The notes under the pieces are model-generated. The model saw only the letters and a program-made list of their open reading frames with translations. It ran no database searches and had not been told where the DNA came from. A program made the translations under genes and the position numbers. This document shows positions 34,141 through 41,694 of a stretch of DNA of 64,000 bases, one piece after another. The stretch covers positions 4,216,001 to 4,280,000 of the forward strand of contig NZ_AP022590.1 of the NCBI RefSeq assembly GCF_010731775.1. The letters are read 5' to 3'. Source of the stretch: Mycobacterium mantenii (lineage in GTDB: Bacteria; Actinomycetota; Actinomycetes; Mycobacteriales; Mycobacteriaceae). Numbering within the stretch: position 1 is the first letter of the stretch; every line of letters starts with the position of its first letter.

Positions 34141-34951
34141 ATGAATCAGCCGATTTCGGGGAAGGTGGCGCTGATCACCGGCGCCGCGCGGGGCAGGGCC
34201 GGGCGCACGCCGTCCGCCTGGGCGCCGACATCATCGCGGTCGACATCGCCGGGCCATTGCCGCCGAGCGTTCCCTACGATTCGCCCACACCCGAGGATCT
34301 GGCCGAGACGGCACGGCTGGTGAGCGCCTGCGACAAACGGGTGATCACCGCGGCCGTCGACATCCGGGACCTCGACGCACTCAAAGATGCCGTCGACCGG
34401 TTGGTGGCCGAACTGGGCCGTCTCGACATCATCGTCGCCAACGCCGGGATCTGCAGTCCCGCGCCCTGGGACCAGATCACTGCGGAGGCGTTCCGCGACA
34501 CCATCGACACCAACGTGACCGGCACCTGGAACACGGTGGTGGCCGGCGCTCAGCACATCATCGACGGCGGCCGCGGCGGGTCGATCATCCTCATCGGGTC
34601 GGCCGCCGGCATCAGCATGCAGTCGTTCATGATCCACTACACGGCGAGCAAGCACGCCGTCGTCGGGATGGCGCGCGCATTCGCCGCCGAACTCGGCCGG
34701 CACAATATCCGCGTCAACAGCCTCAACCCCGGAGCGGTCTCGACAACGATGGGTACCGGGCGGACGCGCGAAGCCCTGCAGGCGGCCGCCGACACCTATC
34801 CGCACTTGCGGGGCTGCACAAGCCGCTGCTGCCCGAGGGGATCGCCCAGCCGGAGGACATCGCCGACGCCGTCGCCTGGCTTGCCTCCGACCAGTCCCGG
34901 TTGGTCACGGCAACCCAGCTCTCGGTCGATATCGGCGTGGGCTACGTCTGA
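34141..34951 (+). pseudogene. Mycofactocin-type SDR broken by two frameshifts
   Basis: The protein begins MNQPISGKVALITGAARG and continues, after a frame change near 34193, as GRAHAVRLGADIIAVDIAG with the DSPTPEDLAETARLV insertion characteristic of mycofactocin-associated SDRs (TIGR03971 type). Catalytic YTASK and VNSLNPGAV are intact. A second frame change near 34810 is needed to reach the proper C-terminus (QPEDIADAVAWLAS ... VDIGVGYV, stop 34949-34951). Each break is explained by one lost base next to a GGGG run. The usual AEE before GADII is also missing, an in-frame 9-nt loss, which argues for real decay rather than only sequencing error. Confidence 0.8.
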
Positions 34952-35109
34952 TCCCGGATGGGGACCGATCCCGGCCGCGGCCTTCGCCCCGTCGTCGACC
35001 AGGCAGAATGGTGGTACCCACGTCGCCCCGGTTGGGCGCAGCTTTCGAGCCGGCACCCGTTTGTACTGACGGCTCGTCGGGGGAATACCTCCACGGACGT
35101 GGGCGTTGC

Positions 35110-35138
35110 TTGCACGGCATACCCCGCCAGGGTATTAG
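35110..35138 (+). promoter_or_regulatory. Copper-responsive promoter with CsoR/RicR-like palindrome
   Basis: TTGCAC (35110-35115), 17 nt, TATTAG (35133-35138) form a promoter 12 bp before the chaperone ATG. The exact dyad ATACCC-CGCCA-GGGTAT (35119-35135) fills the spacer. Its form matches mycobacterial CsoR/RicR copper-repressor sites, and its genes are copper-handling. No csoR-like gene is in the window. Confidence 0.72.
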
Positions 35139-35150
35139 GAAAGGGAGGCC

Positions 35151-35363
35151 ATGACCACGAGCGAATTCCAAGTCGACGGGATGAGCTGCGGCCACTGCGA
35201 GGCGGCTGTCAAGGACGAGGTCGGCCGCCTCCCAGGCGTGCAGCGCGTGGACGTCAGCGCCGACACGGGCAGGCTGGTGGTCACGAGTTCCGCCGCCGTC
35301 GACGCGGCCGCGATCCTCGGCGCGGTGGACGAGGCCGGCTACGAGGCCGTCCTGGTGGCATGA
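35151..35363 (+). CDS. copZ: Heavy-metal-associated (HMA) copper chaperone
   Basis: 70 aa single HMA domain with the metal site MSCGHC and a ferredoxin-like beta-alpha-beta layout, as in CopZ. It should carry Cu(I) to the P-type ATPase encoded next. The ATG has GGGAGG just upstream, and its stop overlaps the ATPase start (ATGA). Full length for the family. Confidence 0.9.
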   Translation: MTTSEFQVDGMSCGHCEAAVKDEVGRLPGVQRVDVSADTGRLVVTSSAAVDAAAILGAVDEAGYEAVLVA

Positions 35364-37609
35364 GCGCTGCGCCGGTGAGCCATATCGAACTGAACATCGC
35401 GGGGATGACGTGCGCGTCGTGCGCCGCCCGGGTCGAGAAGAAGCTCAACCGGCTCGACGGCGTCGCCGCCACCGTGAACTACGCCACCGAAAGAGCCGCC
35501 CTTACGGTTCCCCCGGGGTACGACCCCCAGCTGCTGATCGCCGCCGTCGAACAAGCCGGTTACACGGCCGCCCTGCGGCAACGGCGGGAGGAGCCCGCTT
35601 CCGGAACGGCTGATGCAGCCGACGAGCCCGGGCTGAGCGCGCTTCGCACCCGCCTGATCACCGCGGCCGTGCTCGCCGCCCCGGTGATCGCGATGGCGAT
35701 GATTCCGGCGTGGCAGTTCCGCTATTGGCAGTGGGCGTCGCTGGTACTGGCCGCGCCGGTCGTCGTGTGGGGCGGCCGTCCGTTCCACACCGCCACCTGG
35801 GCCAATCTCCGACACGGCGTCGCCACCATGGACACCCTCGTCTCGATCGGAACGCTCTCGGCATTCCTATGGTCGCTGTATGCGCTGTTCTTGGGGACGG
35901 CCGGAGACCTGGGGATGCGCGACAGCTTCCAACTGACCGTCCGACCGTCCGACGGCGCGGGCAACATCTACCTCGAAGTGGCCGCGGGCGTGACCCTGTT
36001 CGTGCTGGCCGGGCGGTACTTCGAGAAGCGCTCGAAGCGGACGGCGGGCGCCGCGCTGCGCGCCCTGCTAGAGCTCGGCGCCAAGGATGTCGCCGTCTTA
36101 TGGGACGGCGCCGAGGCCCGCATCCCCGTGGAACGGCTTGCGGTCGGGGACAAGTTCGTGGTGCGGCCCGGGGAGAAGGTCGCCACCGACGGAATCGTGG
36201 TCTCGGGATCCTCGGCCGTCGACGCCTCGATGCTCACCGGCGAATCCATCCCCGTCGAGGTCGGCGAGGGCGACACCGTCACGGGCGCCACCATCAACGC
36301 CGGCGGGCGCCTCGTCGTGCGCGCCACCCGGGTCGGCGACGACACTCAGCTGGCGCACATGGCCAGGCTGGTCGAGGAGGCCCAATCGGGCAAAGCCGAG
36401 GTGCAGCGGCTCGCGGACCGGATCTCCGGCGTGTTCGTCCCTGTGGTCATCGGGATCGCCCTGGCCACGCTCGGCGGATGGCTCGCGTTCGGATTTTCGC
36501 TCACCGCGGCCCTGACAGCGGCCGTCGCGGTGCTGATCATCGCTTGCCCGTGCGCCCTCGGGCTGGCGACCCCGACCGCCCTGCTGGTCGGCACCGGCCG
36601 CGCGGCTCAGCTCGGCGTGCTGATCAAGGGCCCCGAAGCCCTGGAGTCGACGCGCGAGGTCGACACGATCGTGCTCGACAAGACCGGCACCGTCACCACC
36701 GGGAAGATGACCCTGGTCGACGTGATCAGCGGGCCGGGGGCCGACCGCCAAACGCTGCTGCGCTACGCCGGCGCGCTCGAGGATGCGTCCGAGCATCCCA
36801 TCGCGCAGGCCATCGCCAAGGCCGCCAAAGCCGAGCTCGGCGCCCTGTCCCCAGCCGAGGGCTTCACCAACCTGGAGGGCAACGGCGTGCGGGGCAGCGT
36901 CGACGGCCACACCGTGGTCGTCGGGCGGGCGGGCCTGCTGACCGATTCTGGCCAGCCACTGGACGCCGCGCTGTCGGCGGGCAAGGACCGCGCCGAGGGC
37001 GAGGGCAAGACCGCGGTCGTCGTCGGCTGGGACGGCCGCGCCCGCGGAATCCTGGTGGTCGCGGACACGGTCAAATCGACCAGCGCGGCCGCGGTCCGGC
37101 AATTCAAGCGGCTGGGCCTGTCGCCGATCCTGCTGACCGGCGACAACGGGACCGTCGCGAATCGGATCGCCGACCAGGTGGGTATCACCCAGGTCATCTC
37201 CGACACGATGCCCGCCGACAAGGTCGCCGCCATCAAGCGGTTGCAGTCGGAAGGCAGGGTCGTCGCCATGGTCGGTGACGGCGTCAACGACGCCGCGGCT
37301 CTGGCGACCGCCGACCTCGGGGTGGCGATGGGCACCGGCACCGACGTCGCGATCCAGGCCGCCGACCTCACCGTGATCCGCGGTGACCTGCGTGCCGCGG
37401 TCGACGCGATCCGGCTGTCCCGGCGGACGCTGGCCACCATCAAGGCCAACCTGTTCTGGGCCTTCGGCTACAACGTCGCCGCGATCCCGCTCGCCGCGCT
37501 CGGCATGCTGAACCCGATGCTCTCCGGCGCCGCGATGGCGTTCTCAAGCGTGTTCGTCGTCGCCAACAGCCTGCGGCTGCGCTCGTTCACCAGCGTCACA
37601 GAAGCCTAG
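35360..37609 (+). CDS. copA: Copper-translocating P1B-type ATPase
   Basis: 749 aa copper exporter at the inner membrane. One N-terminal HMA domain (GMTCASC, Cys18/Cys21) is followed by membrane helices, the transport motif CPC at residues 396-398 ([15 protein letters not shown]), phosphorylation loop DKTGTVTTG near 439, SEHPIAQAI (HP motif) and the hinge [16 protein letters not shown]. The ATG at 35360 overlaps the chaperone stop. The frame is open for 400 bp upstream, but that part is not homologous. It resembles mycobacterial CtpA/CtpB/CtpV; which one cannot be settled here. Confidence 0.93.
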   Translation: MSAAPVSHIELNIAGMTCASCAARVEKKLNRLDGVAATVNYATERAALTVPPGYDPQLLIAAVEQAGYTAALRQRREEPASGTADAADEPGLSALRTRLITAAVLAAPVIAMAMIPAWQFRYWQWASLVLAAPVVVWGGRPFHTATWANLRHGVATMDTLVSIGTLSAFLWSLYALFLGTAGDLGMRDSFQLTVRPSDGAGNIYLEVAAGVTLFVLAGRYFEKRSKRTAGAALRALLELGAKDVAVLWDGAEARIPVERLAVGDKFVVRPGEKVATDGIVVSGSSAVDASMLTGESIPVEVGEGDTVTGATINAGGRLVVRATRVGDDTQLAHMARLVEEAQSGKAEVQRLADRISGVFVPVVIGIALATLGGWLAFGFSLTAALTAAVAVLIIACPCALGLATPTALLVGTGRAAQLGVLIKGPEALESTREVDTIVLDKTGTVTTGKMTLVDVISGPGADRQTLLRYAGALEDASEHPIAQAIAKAAKAELGALSPAEGFTNLEGNGVRGSVDGHTVVVGRAGLLTDSGQPLDAALSAGKDRAEGEGKTAVVVGWDGRARGILVVADTVKSTSAAAVRQFKRLGLSPILLTGDNGTVANRIADQVGITQVISDTMPADKVAAIKRLQSEGRVVAMVGDGVNDAAALATADLGVAMGTGTDVAIQAADLTVIRGDLRAAVDAIRLSRRTLATIKANLFWAFGYNVAAIPLAALGMLNPMLSGAAMAFSSVFVVANSLRLRSFTSVTEA

Positions 37610-37742
37610 AACGCGCGCCCACACGCCGCGCTGGCAGCCGGACGGGTGGTGCTGATGTGGGATAGTTGTTCGCGACCCACCGCGTTCGAAAAGACCACGG
37701 GTCCGCCCCGCGCAGCGATCGACTCAGCAAAGGCAACGACCG

Positions 37743-39134
37743 TTGGACCAATTCTTCGGACGACTGTCCTTGCTGCACGGCTGGTTTCCGCCGACCGTGC
37801 AGGGACTGGCGCTGCTGGTGCTGATCATCGCGATCCAGTGGCGTGCGCGGCGCTGGCTCAAGCGGGTGCTGCCGGTGGCGTTGATCGCGGCCGTCGGGGT
37901 GACGCTGCTGGCGCGCTGGTACGTCACCTCGCTCGGGGTGGCGGGCGACCCGGCGCCGACGACGCTGTGGCTCTGGATCGCGATGAGCGGCCTGGCCACC
38001 GCGGTGTTCCTGGTGGGTTGGCGGGGGATCCGCTGGTGGCGCCGCGGGGTGGCGGTGCTTGCGATACCGCTGTGCGTGCTGTGCGCGGGCATGGCGCTGA
38101 ACGGCTGGGTGGGCTACTTCCCCACCGCGCTCGCCGCCTGGAACCAATTGACGTCGGTACCGCTGCCCGACCAGATCGACCGGCTGCGGGTGACCGAGAT
38201 GCAGGTCGCCGGGACCAAGCCGACCAAGGGCGTGGTGGTGCCGGTGGACATCGACGACAACGCGTCCCACTTCCCCCACCGCAGGGAACTGGTCTACCTG
38301 CCTCCCGCCTGGTTCAACACCAATCCGCCACCCCGGCTGCCGGCCGTCATGATGATCAGCTCGGCCTTCAACACCCCGGCCGACTGGCTGGGCCCCGGCG
38401 GCGCCTTCACCGCCATCGACAACTTCGCCGCCGCACATCACGGGTTCTCCCCGGTGCTGGTGTTCGTCGATCCGACCGGCTCCTTCGACAACGACACCGA
38501 GTGCGTCAACGGCACCCGCGGCAACGCCGCGGACCATCTGACCAAAGACATCGAGCCCTTCATGGTGTCGAACTTCGGCGTCAGCGCCGATCGGGCCAAC
38601 TGGGGCGTCGCCGGATGGTCGATGGGCGGGACCTGCGCCGTCGACCTGGCCGTCATGCACCCCGAGCTGTTCAGCGCGTTCGTGGACATCGCCGGTGACC
38701 GCGGTCCCAACGGCGGCTCCAAGGATCAGACTGTCGCCCGACTGTTCGGCGGCAATCACGACGCTTGGGCCGCCTTCGACCCGGTCACCGTCATGACTAA
38801 GCACGGTCACTACGACGGCCTGTCGGGATGGTTCGACGTGCCTTCATCGACGGAGGCGCGCACTGTCGCGCAGGAGGCCAATCCCACCCTCACCGCGTCG
38901 AGCAGCGATCCTGCCGCCAACCCCGAAGGCCAGGACGCCGCCGCGGACTCGCTGTGTGCCGTCGGCACCGCCCACGGCATCGCCTGCGCGGTGGTCACCC
39001 AGCCGGGCAAGCACGACTGGCCGTTCGCCGCTCAGGCGTTTGCCGCGGCACTGCCCTGGCTGGCCTCGACGCTCGGCACGCCCAACACCGAACCGGTGCA
39101 GCTGCCGCAGCGGGCCGCCGGGGAACCACACTGA
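37743..39134 (+). CDS. Membrane-anchored esterase (antigen-85-like fold)
   Basis: 463 aa. About four hydrophobic segments occupy the first 130 residues (LALLVLIIAIQW, VALIAAVGVTLLA, WLWIAMSGLATAVFL, VAVLAIPLCVLCAG), followed by an extracytoplasmic esterase domain with the nucleophile motif GWSMGGTCA. The domain resembles the putative-esterase/mycolyltransferase group (YLPPAWFNTNP, FVDPTGSFDNDTECVN). A TTG start at 37743 has AAAGG upstream. It probably acts on cell-envelope lipids; substrate unknown. Confidence 0.82.
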   Translation: MDQFFGRLSLLHGWFPPTVQGLALLVLIIAIQWRARRWLKRVLPVALIAAVGVTLLARWYVTSLGVAGDPAPTTLWLWIAMSGLATAVFLVGWRGIRWWRRGVAVLAIPLCVLCAGMALNGWVGYFPTALAAWNQLTSVPLPDQIDRLRVTEMQVAGTKPTKGVVVPVDIDDNASHFPHRRELVYLPPAWFNTNPPPRLPAVMMISSAFNTPADWLGPGGAFTAIDNFAAAHHGFSPVLVFVDPTGSFDNDTECVNGTRGNAADHLTKDIEPFMVSNFGVSADRANWGVAGWSMGGTCAVDLAVMHPELFSAFVDIAGDRGPNGGSKDQTVARLFGGNHDAWAAFDPVTVMTKHGHYDGLSGWFDVPSSTEARTVAQEANPTLTASSSDPAANPEGQDAAADSLCAVGTAHGIACAVVTQPGKHDWPFAAQAFAAALPWLASTLGTPNTEPVQLPQRAAGEPH

Positions 39135-39339
39135 TCCCAAAATTCACAGCTGACCCACCCGTAACGCAGCCGACATAACGGCCCTGGTAGTGATACGTTC
39201 GCTGCTGATGCCTGGCGATTTTCTGCATGACGGGCCGCCCCCACGCGGGTCGGCTCGCCGCTCGCCGCGGCGCAGCCAACATCGGGGCCAGCCCGGATCA
39301 CCCCGTCCGTCATTCACTCCAGGTTTTCGCCTGCCCGCG

Positions 39340-40149
39340 ATGAACCGCCGTCAGTTCCTCGGATCGCTCGCCGCGTCAGTCGTCGCCGGCGTGGGCGCTG
39401 CGCGGCTCATTGTCGACCCGCAGCCGCGAACGTTCGCCCAAGCACCGACCGATTTGGTGCCGACCTCCGGCCCCACCGCGCCACAGGCCCTGTTGCCGCC
39501 CCCGCCGCCGAGCGCCCGCATCCCGCTGCCCGGCGGTGGCGCCCTGATGAAGATCCCCGGTGAAGGCGACCTGCTTGCGCTGACCGTCGACGACGGCGTC
39601 AACAGCGACGTGGTGCGGGCCTACACGCAGTTCGCCAAGGACACCGGCGTGCGGCTGACCTATTTCGTCAACGGGGTCTACGACTCGTGGACCGAGAACA
39701 AGGAAATGCTGCGTCCGCTGGTCGACAGCGGCCAGATCCAGCTCGGCAACCACACCTGGTCACACCCGGACCTGACGACGCTGACGAAAGAGAAAGTCGC
39801 CGAGCAGCTCGCCCGCAACGACGAATTCCTCAAGAACACGTACGGCATCGGCGCGAAGCCGTACTGGCGGCCGCCCTACGCGAAGCGCAACGCCGCCGTG
39901 GACGCGGTGGCCGCCGACCTCGGGTACAAGGTCCCTACGTTGTGGTCGGGCTCGCTGTCGGATTCGACGTTGATCACCGAGGAGTACATCGTCCAGATGG
40001 CCGATCAGTACTTCACGCCGCAGGCCATCGTCATCGGGCACCTCAACCATCTGCCGGTGACGCATGTCTATCCGCAACTCGTCGACATCATCCGCGACCG
40101 CAACCTGCGCACCGTCACCCTCAACGACGTATTCGTCAAAACGCCGTAG
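39340..40149 (+). CDS. Exported polysaccharide deacetylase (NodB domain)
   Basis: 269 aa carbohydrate esterase 4 domain protein. MNRRQFLGSLAAS is a Tat-type signal (RRxFLG) leading into a hydrophobic stretch. A proline-rich linker follows (PPPPPSARIPLPGG), then NodB motifs LTVDDGVN, HTWSHPDL, WRPPYAKRN and VIGHLNHL, keeping the Asp-His-His metal site. It may deacetylate cell-wall polysaccharide. An alternative in-frame ATG at 39208 lies 8 nt after TACGTT and could be leaderless, adding 44 residues before the Tat motif. Confidence 0.85.
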   Translation: MNRRQFLGSLAASVVAGVGAARLIVDPQPRTFAQAPTDLVPTSGPTAPQALLPPPPPSARIPLPGGGALMKIPGEGDLLALTVDDGVNSDVVRAYTQFAKDTGVRLTYFVNGVYDSWTENKEMLRPLVDSGQIQLGNHTWSHPDLTTLTKEKVAEQLARNDEFLKNTYGIGAKPYWRPPYAKRNAAVDAVAADLGYKVPTLWSGSLSDSTLITEEYIVQMADQYFTPQAIVIGHLNHLPVTHVYPQLVDIIRDRNLRTVTLNDVFVKTP

Positions 40150-40159
40150 CCCCAAGCGT

Positions 40160-41536
40160 TTACCCGGCGGGCCGGATGTTCTGGTTGATGCGGAACACGT
40201 TGCCCGGATCGTATTGCGCCTTGATCTCGGTGAGCCGCCGGTAATTCGGGCCGTAGGTCGCCCGGACGCGGTCCTGGCCCTCGTCCATCATGAAGTTCAC
40301 GTAGGCGCCGCCGGCCGAGTACGGATGGGTGGCGGCCCAGTAGTCGACGGCCCAGCGCTTCAACAGTTCCGCGTTCGCCGGGTCCGGGTCCACCCCCGCG
40401 ATGACTTGCGAGAAGTTGACGTCCCGGTAGGATAAGGCCGTCTCGGTCTGTCCGACCCGGTGCACGGCGCCGTCGATCGGGTACAGGTGCATCGTGGAGT
40501 GCATGGTCGGCAGTTCCTCGGTGAAACGGGCGTGCGCCGCCACCGCCCCGTCGTCGAGGGTACGGAAGAAGTCGCCGCGCCAATACCATTGCAGCCCTTT
40601 GGGATACAGGGCATCGAAGGTGGAATTCAGGACGGGGAAGGGCGCGGTACCCAGGCCGTCGAATGCGGGTTGCATCTGGTGGACGGGCGCGAACGCCTCC
40701 TCGGCGCCGGCGGGATCGCCTGTGTAGCACCAGACCACGGCGCAGGCCTTCTGCAGGTGGAACGCCTCGGGGAACGGCGCCACCGGCGGGACGGTCATGG
40801 CCGCGAAGAATCCGTAGAGATCCTCGTCCTGAGCCGGGACGAACTCCCGATACCAGCTGAGGATGTCGGCGGTGGCCGACGCGGGCCAGGCGGTGGGACC
40901 GCAGATCACGGTGTGCACCGGATGCAGTCGGAACGTGAAAGACGTTACGACGCCGAAGTTTCCGCCGCCGCCGCGCAGTCCCCAGAACAGGTCGGGGTGC
41001 TCGGTTTCGGACGCCCGCGCCACGCTTCCGTCGGCCAGCACCAGCTCGGCCTCCACCAAATTGTCGATTGTCAGGCCGTATTTGCGTGACAGGTAGCCGT
41101 GGCCGCCGCCGAGGGTGAGGCCACCTACTCCGGTGGAGGAGATGATGCCGGACGGCACCGCCAACCCGTGTGCGTGCGTCGCGGCGTCCACTTCAGCCCA
41201 GGTCGCGCCGCCTTGCACCCGGGCGGTGCGCCGCTCGGCGTCCACGTCGACCCGGTTCATCGGCGACAGGTCGATGACCAAGCCTCCGTCGACCGTGCCG
41301 AAGCCGGGGCCGTTGTGACCGCCCCCGCGCACGGCGACCACCAAGTTGCGATCGCGCGCGAATTCAAGGGCTGCCGCGACATCCGCGGCGGATTCACAGC
41401 GGGCGATCACCGCCGGCCGCTTGTCGATCATGCCGTTGTGCACCGCGCGGGCCTCGTCGTACCCCGGGTCGCCGGGCAGGATCACCTCGCCGCTCACCCG
41501 GGCCCGTAGCCCGTCGTTCTCGATTGCCAGGCTCAT
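40160..41536 (-). CDS. BBE-type FAD-linked oxidase
   Basis: 458 aa berberine-bridge-enzyme-like oxidase. The FAD domain contains VAVRGGGHNG, whose His normally carries the 8-alpha FAD bond, and GGLTLGGGHGYL. The position that holds the second covalent Cys in bicovalent members has no Cys here. The C-terminal BBE motif is YDPGNVFRINQNI. The ATG has AAGGAGG 10 nt upstream. It diverges from a large LuxR-type regulator with a 20-bp dyad in the gap, so it is the probable target. Possible substrates are sugars, alcohols or alkaloid-like compounds. Confidence 0.86.
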   Translation of the reverse strand: MSLAIENDGLRARVSGEVILPGDPGYDEARAVHNGMIDKRPAVIARCESAADVAAALEFARDRNLVVAVRGGGHNGPGFGTVDGGLVIDLSPMNRVDVDAERRTARVQGGATWAEVDAATHAHGLAVPSGIISSTGVGGLTLGGGHGYLSRKYGLTIDNLVEAELVLADGSVARASETEHPDLFWGLRGGGGNFGVVTSFTFRLHPVHTVICGPTAWPASATADILSWYREFVPAQDEDLYGFFAAMTVPPVAPFPEAFHLQKACAVVWCYTGDPAGAEEAFAPVHQMQPAFDGLGTAPFPVLNSTFDALYPKGLQWYWRGDFFRTLDDGAVAAHARFTEELPTMHSTMHLYPIDGAVHRVGQTETALSYRDVNFSQVIAGVDPDPANAELLKRWAVDYWAATHPYSAGGAYVNFMMDEGQDRVRATYGPNYRRLTEIKAQYDPGNVFRINQNIRPAG

Positions 41537-41641
41537 GACCCCGCACCTCCTTGTTTGCTCGGCACTTCGTGATGCCGCGACGCTACGGGGCGGGACGTTC
41601 GCGCGTCATGACCATCATGAGGCACTTTGGCGTTGCTGAGC

Positions 41642-41661
41642 GATAGTTAGAACTGACTATC
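41642..41661. promoter_or_regulatory. 20-bp lux-box-like dyad between BBE oxidase and LuxR regulator
   Basis: GATAGTTAG-AA-CTGACTATC: 9-base arms with one mismatch. It lies 33 bp before the regulator ATG and 105 bp before the oxidase ATG. The length and symmetry resemble LuxR-family boxes. It is AT-rich in a GC-rich region, supporting a binding role. Confidence 0.62.
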
Positions 41662-41694
41662 GACCTGCCCTGTCGGCGCGGTTACGTTGAGACG

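Noticed and set aside
34958..35359. In-frame N-terminal extension of the copper ATPase
   Set aside because: It overlaps the HMA chaperone gene in another frame and is Arg/Gly-rich; the ATG at 35360 overlaps the chaperone stop, as expected for an operon.
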